64,000 nucleotides of DNA from Prostheceraeus crozeri (Eukaryota > Platyhelminthes > Polycladida > Euryleptidae), in assembly GCA_907163375.1 (NCBI GenBank), contig CAJQUW010011276.1, positions 186,001 through 250,000 of the forward strand, written 5' to 3'. Shown here one piece after another: positions 1 through 13,009 of this stretch; the first letter of the stretch is position 1, and the number at the start of each line of letters is the position of its first letter. The notes beneath the pieces were generated by a model. It saw nothing but the letters and a program-made list of their open reading frames with translations, was not told the origin of the DNA and ran no database searches. Position numbers and translations under genes: made by a program.

Positions 1-1465
1 GCTCATGAATTTCCTTTATTGATAATCAGCCTAATTTCCGCTTAATCAATATGCTTGTTAGCAAATGTTCATTCCTTTTGATATCCGACTTGTTTCATAA
101 TACTTATAAAGGGGCTTCATCTCGGTAGGATATAAAACACGAGTAATTTGAAAAAAATAGCTTCTTAAAAACTGATCAAATAATTTTTTGCAGCGCAGGA
201 ACGTTATCTCCACAAAAAACTGAATATTTTCATACAAACATTTTCACTGTATACAGATGCCTGTTTGAGTTGACACTCTACCAACTGTGTACTTACTCTA
301 TGGAAAATGGTTTCCAAGTCATTTTTTCATTTCTATTCAGTTCAATAATGGACAGGTGGCGATCATCGCTGTGATGTTGGCAAAGTGGCGTATGACGAAA
401 AACCTGGCTTCAAATTAGCTTTAAAGTTTTCGGTAATTTCATTGTACAATATCTAAGCCAATATTCAGCCTTATGTCGTGATTTTTGATGTATATAAATT
501 TCGGGTATTTCAAAATCAAATGGCTGGCTTCATATCTGTAGATGATATCATATGGTGCATGTAATATTGATTTTAAAACCAGTATATTGTAAACGCCCTT
601 TTTAGTTCGTGACACTGGATCTCTGTCCCAAGAAAGTAGACTGTAATGTTACAATTGTCGTGTATAGCTTTGGGGTCTTTTTTCTCATCGGTTGTAACTA
701 CATTGCCCTATGCAAATCTGTCCACCGTACATTCCGCGTCTTTTCTATTAAAACCCACACTAAAATATATGCAACATATAAACACTTTCAAAATGAATAT
801 ATGTAGTGGCTTGTAATGCAATGTATATTTGAAGAAATCCAACTGACTGAAGATGTCTCATCAAGAATCTTCAGCTTTCAGAATGAATCAACCATATCAT
901 GAGACGGAACATGATATGCTATTTGTACTGCCTGTTTGAAGTTTAGCCTTGCTCATGAGACTTGAAACTCTGAATTATAGACACGCAGGTAGATGAACAA
1001 ATAAACATTACATTTCTTTATTCACAAAATGCAATTTTTTCAAAAAATAATTCAACGAGATAGATCCGGCTTGAGTAAAGCAAGCCGATGGGACCAAGCA
1101 CAGCGAAACTTAAATGGACCGATTCTAACGGGCAGGGGTTCAACCCCGATCTCTGTCTCTTGTCATTCAAATCCCATGGTTTGCATGATTCTTCCACTGA
1201 CCATTGTAATGCATTGGCAAAATTGAATGAGGTTGAGGACTCATACGACAACTTTTAGATGAAAAACTCATGTTCTCTTTTACACTAGGTGGTCAATCGC
1301 TGTCTCTTCCACTGTTGTCTCTATCACGTGTCATTTCCGTCTATGCAATGTGTCACTGTCAGTCGTTTGTGAGCTTTTGTCAGACCGCGATTTCCTGCAG
1401 CCACGATGCAGTTCCGTGTATTGCTCTATAAAGAACGGACGAAGAGCCGAGCAATATGATTGATA
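1..1465. other. Host sequence, no gene recognised
   Basis: AT-rich sequence with only short open frames that have no recognisable motif. I see no RNA gene and no clear repeat before the Tc1 terminus at 1466. Confidence 0.5.
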
Positions 1466-2891
1466 CTATCCGTTTCATAAAAAGTGGATCATCCTAAAAA
1501 TTTGACTAAATAAAACATAAGTATGATACAGAAAGCATTTTTCATGTTATTTCATGTCCCTAATATATTTAAATGTCCTCCTTATATAATCTGACAAGCT
1601 ATGATACAGTAACGGTTCTTAAGAAGCTAATATTTTGTGGTCCTACCCTTATTGTCAATGACATTACCAATTCGTCTAGGCATTGATTCGATGATATCGT
1701 TGATTTTTGACTGATCTAACTTTCTCCACTCTCTTTTTAACAGTGACGGAAGTTGTGATACGCCATCTGTAGGTAGCAGTGAACGACGAACGTTGCGTTT
1801 TAGAATACTCCATACATTTTCTATGGGATTCAGATCAGGAGAACGAGCTGGCCAAGATAATGTCCTAAGCCCTAATTGAGACTTGCATAAGTTGACTCTA
1901 CTACTCCTGTGACACGTAGCATTATCATCCATAAATAACCAAGTCGATGGATCACCAAGTTGTTCTGTCATTTGGCCAATGTTCATTCGTAAAACATTGA
2001 CATAGCGTTCAGAATTCATGGTTCCTTGCTGTATGTGAAGTTCAGAGCGGCCATTGGTCCAAATGCCAGCCCAAATCAGTAGAGTCGACTCAATAAGTCT
2101 TCTACGAATAGTGGACTTAGAAATAGACGAGTCTAGTGCAACCATCTCAGTCAACGAGAGACTTGGATCAACTTTAACAAATCTCAAAATTAGGCGGTCT
2201 CTACGTTTGGATGTTTTGCGTGGACGGCCAGAGCCCTCTTTGCGACAGAGTCGAAAATCATCATTATGCCATCGATGCACATTTGTGTAAGGGACATTTA
2301 GTCGCTTGCTTGTAGCTCGCAAAGAAAAACCTAGTTCTAGCAAGGCTGACACTTTGCCTTTTGTGAATGCGATCTCGTTATTGTTCATTTGTGCTTTGTA
2401 TTGTTTTCAACCGGTAAGAGATAGATTTCTAGCTGAAAGCAATCAGGAGTGCTGCCAACACCACCGCAACGAAGTCAGGAAGCTATGGAACATGAAGTCC
2501 AGTTAATCACATGTAGCAGTTACATTATTGTTGATGAATAATGGTGCTATACTGGCTCTGATTGACCGATTTTCTTTATTTTTGTTTTGCTTGATAGCTT
2601 TTGGCTTGTAGAACAACATATTACATAACAAAGGAAAGAAGTGTAATTTTATAAGAGTGAGGTATGATTTTGTGTAACATTGCTAAATGAAGATCAAATT
2701 ATCTACTACTTTTTTATCTATAACAGGAAAACAACTCAATATTCATGCTTGAAATTTCCAACAATGATATTAGTAAGCACAACTGACATATCTTCCAAAT
2801 TTCAGAGAAATTCGTTCAAGTTTGGCGGAGTTAGACAAAGTTGAAGTTAAGGCGATGTTTAAGGGTGATCCATTTTTTATGAAACAATCTG
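1466..2891 (-). mobile_element. Tc1-like DNA transposon, internally deleted copy
   Basis: The two ends are inverted copies of a terminus containing GTTTCATAAAAA and GGATCA, and the element is flanked by the TA duplication typical of Tc1/mariner (1464-1465 and 2892-2893). It is nearly identical to the intact copy at 41151-42806 but lacks about 235 bp inside the transposase gene. It is therefore non-autonomous, though its ends could still be recognised by an intact transposase. Confidence 0.9.
1627..2388 (-). pseudogene. Tc1-family transposase with internal deletion
   Basis: A 253-residue frame reading through a truncated DDE transposase; the family and the full copy at 41308-42303 are about 330 residues. 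The N-terminal helix-turn-helix region (about residues 10-75, with KGKVSALLELGFSLRATSK) and the C-terminal catalytic block (FMDDNATCHRS, then SPDLNPIENVW) are present. Compared with the intact copy, about 78 residues after residue 110 are missing, including the segment WSDEASVRL that carries the first catalytic Asp. The deletion keeps the frame, so a protein could be made, but it cannot be catalytically competent. Near identity to the other copy suggests recent activity of this family. Confidence 0.9.
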
Positions 2892-3055
2892 TATTTTCAT
2901 TTCAACATCGAATAAACGGGGAAAATATCAAATCACGAATCCGTTAATTATCAGAACATTATATCAATGGCCACCAACAAAGAGAAAAACTTCAGAGTTA
3001 GTCAAACATTTATTGCATGCAATTATGAACGTGTATATCTTAAAAGTTGATGCTT

Positions 3056-3346
3056 CTTAGATATGAAAACGTTGCAAAAATCAAAAAACAAATGGCAACA
3101 AGATGACAGATATTGACCAATCTTCATCAGGAGAGACATCAAAAGCTCTGTTGAAATTTCTCCTGATGAAGATTGGTCAATCTCTGTCATCCCGTTGCCA
3201 ATTGAAACCGGCAGAAATTGAATAATTAATTAACTTTTTTGATTTTCGCGACGTTTTCATATCTAAAAAACATTGATAACGCATCGTTTATCCGATCCGT
3301 CGCCTGGAGTCGTTTGGGAAAAAATTATTTTCTCATTTCACTGAAT
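3056..3346 (+). mobile_element. Fold-back element family FB1, copy 1
   Basis: The core is an inverted repeat in which TCTCCTGATGAAGATTGG and its complement face each other (about 3110-3185). The right half reads CTGATGA (3163-3169), a stem-loop, then GAAACCGG (from 3204). The same family occurs at 32906-33249. Flanks are direct repeats starting TATCTTAAAAGT (3036-3055 and 3347-3366, about 18 of 20 identical), read as a long target-site duplication. There is no coding capacity. The CTGATGA/GAAA pair resembles a hammerhead ribozyme core as found in Penelope-like elements; in this copy the expected cleavage triplet is altered (GCA). Confidence 0.65.
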
Positions 3347-3726
3347 TATCTTAAAAGTCGAAGCTTACTTTTTTATCCTTCACAGAATTGTCGGTTATTC
3401 TTTCTTCTTCTGAAGACTTTGGAAATAGCTCAACCACATCATTCTGAAAACAAATTGAAATTATTCATACAGATTCTCAGACTTCAACTATTCTTAATTA
3501 ATGTGTTGCATCAAGCAAATTTCATGAATAAAGTGATTCTACTGAGGTCCATTTATTTCTTTTAGTTTTGTTTTAATATTTTTAAAATTCCGCTGAAATT
3601 TTCTACGGTGATTTAAATACAATCGATTACTGACAGTTTCTTCTTTAATAAAATGCGTGAGACTGATGCATCGCACATTACAACACTACAGGACTTAATT
3701 TCTGTCATATCGATGTATAGTCTGGC

Positions 3727-4432
3727 AGCTGAAACGAGTTTCTGGCAGGGAAGGAGGCCGAAAGTGAAACTTTCACAGAATGATGTACACCCTATTTCTA
3801 ATGAGTTCTCTCAACGCCGAGTTCTAATGAGTTCCTGTTCTTATCAGACAGAATCAAAGAAAAACACATGTAAATCCAATGGGATTGCAGTTTTTGGTCA
3901 AAATGAAATTTTCTATGTTTTCTCTGATTGAACGAAAAGTAGTAAGCCCAGAGTCATAACGTTTGGCATGGAATGTCTTCAGGTCATTTTCTATGATGTG
4001 CATTTGTTATTATCATGAATCTAATCTGCAATGTATGTAAGAATGTGGTTGAATGTGAATGAAGTTGCTCAAAATGTTTGTGTTGCCGACATCAAGAGGC
4101 TCGCCAAATCTAAATATGTTTAGCCTCATGGACAGGTGTGGATGAGCATGAAAGGAAATGACGTGAAGACATTCCATGCCAAAAACTATGACTCTAGACT
4201 TACTACTTTTCGTTCAATCAGAGAAAACATAGAAAATTTCATTTTAACCAAAAACTGCAATCTGCGTCCCATTGGATTTACATGTGCTTTTCCTTGATCC
4301 TGCTTGACAGGAAGAGGAACACATTAGAACTCGGCAGACGTGCAGATTCGTAGTAGGCATAAGGTGTACATCATTCTGTGAAAGTCTCATTTTCGGCCTC
4401 GTTCCCTGCAGAAACTCGTTGTGGCTGCTCAA
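3727..4432. repeat. Fold-back element family FB2, copy 1
   Basis: Two arms of about 260 bp (about 3727-3990 and 4160-4432) are diverged inverted copies of each other, sharing blocks such as GTTTCTGCAGGGA-like, TTTCACAGAATGATGTACA and TTTTCTCTGATTGAACGAAA. The spacer is about 170 bp. Another copy lies at 11555-12180. There is no coding region; the short frames inside are by-products of the repeat. Confidence 0.7.
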
Positions 4433-4653
4433 CATGAATAAAATGAATCATGTAGCATAATTGTAACATAGCATAAACATATTACATGTAGCATAATTGA
4501 CATTCTCTAAAAACTACGAAGCAATAAATCTACATAATTGTCAGCCTATCAAAATCGTAATTGATGAAGTTGTTCATATCTTCAAGTAAATAATAAGTAC
4601 TCATTACACCAGCATCCCTACGATTAAGCAGAAATTATCGTCGTGATGTACAG

Positions 4654-5104
4654 TTATAGTAATTTAAACAATGTTTCGGCAATGCAAGATTGTGGGAAAT
4701 AGCATTTCTTCTTTGTAAATGTAATATACGGAAAATAAATGTACCTGATAAATGTCCGAACACTGTCAACAGGATCGACGAAAAGCATTCGATAAGGTCT
4801 CGTGTGTCGTGCAACAACTTCAGCTGTGCTCATTACATCACCAACAATAATTTGTTTTGAATGTGTAGCCTCTAGAACATTTGTCATCGGTAAACAGTGC
4901 TCCATTCAACAGATCATCCGATAGCGACATGTTAACAGCATTTCCATGAACATTGCCTGCAATTAAAGGATTGTTGGCGCCAAGGAGCACATTTCCAGTT
5001 GCACCGTGTCTGCGAAGATGTTCAGATAGTACATTTGGAAGATGAGCAAAATTGTAGTCCTGAAGCAATGAAATATTTAGCCAGTCAAACTCTAGAATAC
5101 TCAT
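4654..5104 (-). pseudogene. Possible host exon remnant, unidentified
   Basis: Two overlapping minus-strand frames (5104-4838 and 4905-4654) look less random than their surroundings. The first has a possible splice acceptor just upstream (TTGCTTCAG, then GACTACAATTTTG). The second contains a stretch around GDVMSTAEVV followed by VDPVDSVRTFI that loosely resembles a CBS-type repeat, and it meets a donor-like CAG/GTACAT near 4745. The two frames do not join without a frameshift. I do not recognise the protein. It could be a decayed host exon or chance. Confidence 0.2.
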
Positions 5105-8100
5105 GAATACATAAAACTGAAAATTGTGTTAATCAATTCAAAATGTGTGTTCAAAAAGAGTATTTGTATGATTGTACTTTGATTTAACTTTTCCTTTTTT
5201 TTCCCTTTATTTAATTTTATTTCCTTCGCTATCTCATCATCTGTGATATGACTCTATTGACTTCGTACGTGATCTTATTGTATTGTTACATGCCTTATTC
5301 AGACACCGTTTTCATTGTTCGACTGATATGCAAATGCGTAGTGTTCACTCCCGATAGTCTGATGTCACTTGATCTGCCGTGTCCGCTCTAAGAGGCAGCG
5401 ATGAGCTTAGCGAACCATCAATAAAAAATATTGCAATATGGACTCCCGCCTTCTGAACATAATTAATCAATTCACACAAGTAAATCCAACGATTACCAAT
5501 ACTGTCTGATCTTATTGTTCATAAAACAATGCTCATTCGTCAACAATTCATCTCGTTGACAATTGAAGAAATATTCAAATGTTCTATTCGCACACCGGTT
5601 GGGATCACGGATAGTAAAAAATAATTGGTTGAAAATTAATTGCAGTTTAAATGGACCAATTAATTGATTGCAAAGATCTGTCCACTAAGAAACTGATGAA
5701 AAAATAATTGCAATTACTTGGCAATTAATTCACGCAAACGATGAAACTAATGTATACATTTTTTGCTATTTTTCAACATCCAACTTCAATGCAAAAAGGA
5801 ACTGTGATATTTTACATGATTTGTAATATTTTCATTCTCAATTCACTTTAATGGGATCTAAGAAGGTATCATGGATTATATAAATGCGAATGTTATCGGT
5901 GTGTGCTTATATAATGTTCACTTCAGGATAAGTTGCTATCAAGAATTCAGCTTATAGCAATTTTTGGAAATAAATAGTGAATTAGAAGATCTTCAAAGCA
6001 TTACATCCTATAAACAGGAGCATCACATTTTCGCCTATTGCAAACATAGAGGTCAGATTCTCATTTCAGCATGGATAGCACAATAGAAGCAGATATTGTT
6101 AATTTCTATGGATAGCACAGATCAACCAGTCGGTGAGAATTTCAATGACTCGGTAGAAATTTTGTGCTTGTTTTTGGAAGCTCACAGTTTCATAGTTCAT
6201 TACGTGATAAACAGAACGAGCTGCTGCTGATGTAGGTTTTGCGTCTAGATGAAGTTTAATGTAAGCACACATAAGCACTTATGAGGGAATTGAATCAAAA
6301 CTCTGCATTGAATAGAAATTGATTTGACTAACTTTCTTTTGCAATGATTTGTCAAATCCGATGAGTATGATGTTTCTTAGATTGTTCCTCATCAAATAGG
6401 AAGACGTCCAAGCCACGCGGTCAAGCTATAGGAAAGAAAGTTACATGCTGTTGGAATTTTTGTAAGAATTTCATGAATTTCACAAACTTGCCATGTCACT
6501 ATCATTCAAATGTTTCTCTTCTATACAAATCAAGCACATTACCGGCGCTCTCCCAGGCTGATCTTTGTGCTCCAGATGACGCACCCACTTCTGCACCAAC
6601 TTGGATGCCATTTTCTTTCAAAAGTCAAAAGTCAAAAGTCAAAAATGTTTATTTCCAAGAACATTGGAAAACAGGAGCATGTGTGCTCACATACATAAAA
6701 AACATAGTTTGATGGCATTTTGATGCCAGAAATGTGCCACATTCATTTCTGATGCGCGTGAACATCAATTTCCATCTTTTGATTAAGAAAAGCATTAAAT
6801 GTTGATACTTTTGATACCCTCTTATATTTCAACTCCGAATTCTAATGACACATGCACGCTTCAGCTTCCACTCTCTCATTAAACGTTTTTGCAAAATATT
6901 GTTCACAACGATGTAGGGCTTTTTTGCTGTCTATCAAGCTCTTAGATATTTCTTCACATAAATGACACTGAGCATGTCAGCGTTCATTAAGAATGAGGTA
7001 GAATTACACGTCGGTGTGCAATAGCTAATATACTACATGGAGGTACAAAACATGGCAAGTCTTCTCGAAATCACAAATTCAGATTTTATTTTTCAGGAAT
7101 CCATATTTACGCATGCAAGCATGTGCACGAGGACATTTTTATCTAATAACTTTCCCAATCAAAATAATTTGCTATTCCCCGGTGATTTTCTCTTTGAGGA
7201 CCAGCATATTTCTATGACTACGTATATGAATGCATGTCAGAGGCTGAGGTCCTGATAAACTAAGAAAATCCCATAGAAGGTCTTGAAAATAGAACTGAAA
7301 TAGAATGACATATAAAAGATTGAAATATAATGAAATTTATGTCATTTTCCTCATCTAGCTTGCGATTTTGTTTTTTCGAGTTCTGATAAACTGCACATCA
7401 CTTGTCATGATTATTTTTGGGCCTGTCACGTTCTTAGTTGGCAGTCATTGAATACAGCGGCAAATTATGCTTGAAATAATGCATTCATCACATTCGTGCC
7501 CGTTGACGCAGTTATATGTGCGAAATATTGCACGCAATTACCAACATGTTAAAATTAAGTAAAACAAGTGTTTTTACAGATCGGCTTGCATTCTCTTGCT
7601 ACCAATACTTTATTTTGCTTCAAGATGTCTTCCTGTTCCGAATTATGGAATATGAGTAGCATAGGCTTGTATGCCTGTACTACATGCAGCTGCCAATTAA
7701 ATGCAATTATTGATGAATCTACATTTAGAAAGCGTATGTATTTGACAACATCCCGACCTCCCAATCAATGCAATATAATTCTGCTTCTGTCCGTAGCTAT
7801 CATCAAGAAGTAAGCGAATGAATAACAGAAAAAAATTGAAGTTCGCATCAAGATGTATATAAAAAAAGATATTCAAAATATACAAAGCTGTGTTATGAGA
7901 TATAGAAAGAAGAGACGAATAGGAGCTATGCGGCAGGTAGTAAATTGATACCCGAACTTTACTGTTGCAGATGTTGTCAATTAACCTGGCTTTTTCCAAA
8001 TCCAAAAAAATGTGTCTACTAGCCCAATTTTAATTCCAACGTTTTGACTGAACACTAAATTTCGATATAATGGCATATCGCCTACTGCATTTTCTGCAGT

Positions 8101-8178
8101 CTGATTTAATTAAACTTGATTCGTCTGAAGTTCGTGAAACATCTTTTTTCAATACGTTTCAATATAAACTATCATTGG
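5105..8178. other. Host sequence, no gene recognised
   Basis: AT-rich intergenic or intronic DNA with only short, motif-free frames. One short tandem repeat (CAAAAGT, about four units, near 6616-6643) resembles the 3' tail of a non-LTR retrotransposon. Confidence 0.4.
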
Positions 8179-8422
8179 GTTTGATATGATGTTGGAAAAA
8201 ATCAGGGATGTTTAGATGTAAAACGATTATAATTATGTACAAAATTTTTCGGTCAGCATCCACAGACCATCTTCAGGTAAAAAAGAATTTCTTTTTAATT
8301 TCAATGAATTTCTTTCTGTTTTACCTGAAGATGGTCTGTGGATGCTGACCGAAAAATTTTGTACATAATTATAATCGTTTTACATCTAAACATCCCTGAT
8401 TTTTTCCAACATCATATCAAAC
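8179..8422. repeat. Near-perfect palindrome of about 100-bp arms
   Basis: The arm 8179-8283 and the arm 8319-8422 are almost perfect reverse complements around a spacer of about 36 nt. A transcript would fold into a long hairpin. The inner arm reads CCTGAAGATGGTC, a short loop, then GACCGAAAAA. This arrangement resembles the decayed hammerhead-like hairpins common in Penelope-like elements. There is no coding capacity. Confidence 0.85.
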
Positions 8423-9477
8423 AACATGACTATTCAGGGCCTTTTCACTATATCATTGGGTTACTTAATCCATTTATGGAGTCATTCACAGTGAGAGCCT
8501 GAGAGGATTATGCTTGTGTGTCAAATAAGCTCATGTCCTAGCTAGCAAAGTCTGACAATATATAGTACAGCGTTCGCCATGACTGCAAACCGAACAGACT
8601 GAATTGTGCTCTGTAAATCACTGAATACGAAAATTACATACAAATTCACATACAATTTGAAACTAACATTTGATACGAGATTATCGTATGTTTTCAGAGA
8701 TTTGGTATGTTTTTCATACGAAAGCTCATATACCTTCGTATGTGATGGGTATGTAGCGATACGAACTCTTCTATCTGTGATTGGCTGTTTTACGATGAAC
8801 TACGAGTTGTTGGTATGTTGCATATACGACACCCGATGCAAATTCGTCCTCATTCGCATGCCTTTCGTATGTAGAGCTTCAAAGGTTTTTCTTTTTCGTG
8901 TCTATGATTGAGGGAGTTGTATTTTAAAATTTATTCGCTTCTTATATTTTCAGCTTCGTTTTTTGAAGAATCTTATTCAGTACGGGTTGATGTTACTGTT
9001 GAGTGTTGAGATATTGTTACTTGAGACTGCTAGTCCATCTGTCAACTGTACGATTGTGACAATAGGGCAACTAGCTTGGAATACTACAGTAGGTGATGCA
9101 ATCAGGCTGCACACACCGCGCGCGATTAAGGAGTGACCACGCAATAGCAATGACCGACATGCTAGTGACGCACATCGTGTGGTGACGCAACGTCTTACAC
9201 GCAAACAATTTTCAGACGACATTTTCACAACAATCTTTCGATCAATTTTTTAGGAATCTTAAATCATGAGAAAATCATCTTGATGCACTGTTGATGTTGT
9301 AAATATTGCTTATCACCCACCTGCGTTTCAAAGGTCACGTCGTACACATAAGATGCTTGCTATGTTGTCGGTGTCAGTGTTTCTCAATGAAATACTTCAT
9401 TTGGACCCTTAACTGACTGACAAAAGAATTGAAGAGGCAACGAACTTCTATAACTGATTGAAATATACAGGGTGGCG
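8423..9477. other. Host sequence, no gene recognised
   Basis: No supported gene. Frames are short and without motifs. Confidence 0.4.
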
Positions 9478-11169
9478 CACGTAAACCGCCGGATTTTAAA
9501 CTTTTATTACTCCTAAAATATTCATCCGTTCGTCATGAAATTTCGACTCATACTAGTTTGGAGTATAGGATTTATGATGATTATAACTGTTGTACTGAGA
9601 ATTGTCAGAAAATTCTGATTCTATTGACCGAATGACATGTAGTAAAATTGACATACCAACAATGTATCTTAACATGTAAAATTTAATGATAAACTTTTCC
9701 CTTTATTTCCCCTACGTCTTTATCAATAATGACCAAAACGAATTAAGGTAAATGTCATAGAAAACATTTATTAAATGAAAAACATAAGAAAAAAGTGTTA
9801 GTAGTTATCGAACTTCAACGTGTCCTCCTCCATTCTCGAGGACGGATTCGAGTCGCTTTTGGTAGGCCAGAGCAGTTTCTCAACACATCTCAGTTGTCAC
9901 TTCTTGAAATGCTTGTATGATGCGGTCCTTCAGGTCTTCCATGGATGTTGGCCGTGTATGGTAAACCTTGGACTTGACAAAACCCCACAAGAAGAAATCG
10001 CAATTCGTCAGGTCAGGTGAACGCGATGGCCAGGGCATGTTGGGAGATCCACGTCCCATCCATCTGTTAGGCATCTTCTTGTTCAACCACTCACGCACAG
10101 GAAGTCCCCAGTGTGGAGGTGCACCATCCTGCATGAATATGATGCTTCTACCTCTTCTGTCCGACTGCACCGCTGGCCAAAATTCCTCCTGTAGCATCTT
10201 AAGATACCGATCCTTGTTGACGGAGGTGTCGAAGAAGAACGGTCCGTATATACCTGATTGGCTGATTGCCGCCCAGACGGTGGTGCGTGGCGAGTGCATA
10301 GACTCTTGCTTGATCCAGTGAGGGTTCTGGTTGGCCCAATAACGACAATTGTGGCGATTCACACCACCATCCAGATGGAAGTGAGCTTCATCGGACCAGG
10401 TTAGTTCCACTAAATGGCTAGGGTTGGCTTGGATGCGCTGTAGCTCCTGTTCTGCGAACTCCATTCGGTTCTCTAGATCTTCGTGTAATTGCTGCACCAC
10501 CTGGACCTTGTACGGATGCCATCCATAGTCATGGAGGATGCGCTGGTTAGTGCGGCGACTCACTTGAAGGGCATTAGATGCACGACGGGTAGATGTGTTT
10601 GGGTCCTCCTCGAAGTGCTGCACAACTCGTTCCACATTCTGCTCCGTTCGTTCAGAAGATGACCGGTCCCGCTTGACAGTCACCACACTACCACTGGTCA
10701 ACAGGTTTGTGTGCCACCGCTTTATGGTACGGGCATCCGGTGCTCTCGCGTTCTTGCCATACTCTGAATGATAAAGCCTTTGTACCTCCACTGGACTCTT
10801 GAGCCATTCGTACCAAACCGCGCATTAATCGTCCATTCTTCTATGTTCGATTCTTTTCAGATAGTGATTTAATCGTCGAATGGTATTTTGTATGACAAGG
10901 AAGTAACTGAACAATATTCACTTCAAGACTGTGCAGAATACGATTCATATTAAGTTAATTAACTTGATCTAGATTTTCGATGTCAACAAAATTAGTACAT
11001 GTCATTCGGTCAATAGAATCAGAATTTTCTGACAATTCTCAGTACAAAAGGTATAATCATCATAAATCCTATACTCCAAAATAGTATGAGTCGAAATTTC
11101 ATGACGATCGGATGAATATTTTAGGAGTAATAAAAGTTTAAAATCCGGCGGTTTACGTGCGCCACCCTG
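9478..11169 (-). mobile_element. Mariner-like (IS630-Tc1-mariner) transposon with long TIRs
   Basis: Inverted ends start CAGGGTGGCGCACGTAAACC and extend about 170 bp (9478-9648 and 10998-11169) with few differences. The flanking TA duplication is at 9476-9477 and 11170-11171. The single gene inside (9880-10791) encodes a DD37D-type transposase. The element is structurally complete apart from a lesion at the gene's 5' end. Confidence 0.95.
9880..10791 (-). pseudogene. Mariner-like transposase, damaged at the 5' end
   Basis: A DDE-superfamily transposase that cuts and pastes the surrounding element. The visible 303-residue frame contains an N-terminal DNA-binding region (KRWHTNLLTSGSV, then a second helix-turn-helix through about residue 95). 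The catalytic Asp residues lie in WSDEAHFHLDG, FMQDGAPPHWG and WPSRSPDLTNCDFFLWG. About 37 residues separate the second and third Asp, so the type is DD37D-like. The first codon of this frame is GTG; the reading continues upstream for about 12 family-like residues and then meets a TAA near 10830, so the natural start appears lost. The rest of the frame is intact. All three catalytic positions are retained, so decay is recent. Confidence 0.85.
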
Positions 11170-11274
11170 TAGTATGAAAATACGTGTACCTGAACTTTTA
11201 AATGTATCGATGCAATAAAATTAGGAAAGCAATTTAAATAAGCAATCAAATCTCATATATAAAATTATAAATCA

Positions 11275-11298
11275 TATATATATATATATATATATATA
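11275..11298. repeat. (TA)n microsatellite
   Basis: About twelve uninterrupted TA dinucleotides within an AT-rich stretch. Confidence 0.95.
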
Positions 11299-11554
11299 AT
11301 CATATATAAACTAAAACCCGATGAAAATTCATTATCATGCGTGTTGACGGAAGATGTTTGACGAAATTCAGACGAATCACGCTTATATGAAACTGCAAGA
11401 ATCGTAATAGACTATCATCGTTATACTCAACACACCGAAATGAAGCCACCGGTCAAAGACCAATATCTGGTGCTCTGTAAATATCTACTCAGTGCAAAAT
11501 CCAACAATGTCAACAAAGGCGACGAAATCGCTGGACATGTCCGACTTCAGAAGT

Positions 11555-12180
11555 CCAGCAGCCAGAATGAGTTTCTATGCAGGGAACGAGGCCAAAAATG
11601 AGACTTTCACAAAATGATAAACACCATATGACCACTGCGAACTTCCACGTCTCCCGAGCTCTACCCGGTTCCTTTTATTATCAGATGTAGGCTACAACCA
11701 ACATGTAGCAGACTGAAGTCCTCGGCAAAACGACATCTATATATTGTCTGGGTTTGCATTTTCTCTGGTCAAGTGAAAAGCAATAAGTCTGTAGCAATCG
11801 TTTTTGGCATGAAAATTCTTAAAGTCATGAACACACGTTTTCATGCATGCATGTGAAGCTAAGCACACTCAGATTTGGCAAGCAGCTCAATGTCGACTCA
11901 TTATTCAACATTTTACTTAAATTTTTGCAACATCTAACTACATGTGCAATGTACATGATAGAAATTGAGTTAAAGACATTTCACACTAAAACATTGCGGC
12001 TCTAGACATACTATGTACTTTTTTAACTTGATCAGAGAAAATACAAACCATAAGCAGACCTAGATGTCGTTTTACCGAAAACTTCAGTCGCGCAGATTTG
12101 TAGAAGTCATAGGGTTCACATCATTCTGTGAATGTCCTATTTTCGGCCTCGCTCCCTGCAGAAACACGTGCTTGCGGTGA
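11555..12180. repeat. Fold-back element family FB2, copy 2
   Basis: Arms at about 11555-11830 and 11980-12180 are inverted relative to each other and match the FB2 arms at 3727-4432 (shared blocks: CAGGGAACGAGGCC, TTTTTGGCATGAAA-like and TCTGTGAA). Divergence between arms and between copies is considerable, so the family is old. Confidence 0.65.
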
Positions 12181-13009
12181 TAAGCTATCCCAGGATTTCT
12201 AGATACTTACACAAATCGGATTTAGAGGAATAATAACGGAGTGGTAATGAATTAATCTCAATGTCCGGTTAACAAAATCATGAGTTGACTAGATCATAAC
12301 TGTCTAAATCTCACATCATAGCACATTAATGTCAAAATATAGATTTTTCTATAACTCAAGCACACAATTGCTAAATTATTTCGTACAAGGCATGCATGCA
12401 TGTACATTTTGAAGGTCATCAACTGAAATGGTTGAACGCATGTGGATCCTTTTATATACTTTATGAAAATTATGCTCATTACTCACCTGACACTTTTCGG
12501 GTATTATTGAGAGCTCTACAGCACTTGTGGATGAGGTCTTCACTGCATCTTTGCGACCATTCTGACTTTGGCTAGTTGGTCTGATTATTGATATTTTCCT
12601 CCTGAAACCAAAATAGACGTCGTTGAGTGGAGGGCATTCTACTAGAATATTGGCTGTCAGGCTGAAACTTAAATAGAGCGAATGTTAAATGGCAATTTTC
12701 GCGTGTTTTCAGGCAACTTATAATGAAAAGTTTTGTTTATAATTTCATTCTCTAAATATTGTAGCAGTCTGACTAACGTTTATAATTTTATTTCTTTTTA
12801 AAAATAAACGAACATACACACTCTTAATGGATATCTTGAAAATACGATTTCTTAAAACACCTTTGTTTTAATAAATAAAAAGATAAAAGTTCACTACATA
12901 GGCTTTCCTAGCACATTAAATAAAATTTAATTGCACGTAAAGTACGGTATATTGAAGTCACAGCTGGGAAAGTTTGTTGTATAATGGGAAGCATGCAGTC
13001 TATCATTGT
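12181..13009. other. Host sequence, no gene recognised
   Basis: AT-rich; nothing supported besides poly-A/T tracts. Confidence 0.4.

Noticed and set aside
5928..5945. GCTATCA word outside element A
   Set aside because: A single chance occurrence (GTTGCTATCAAGAATT) without a proper stem; not part of the hairpin set.
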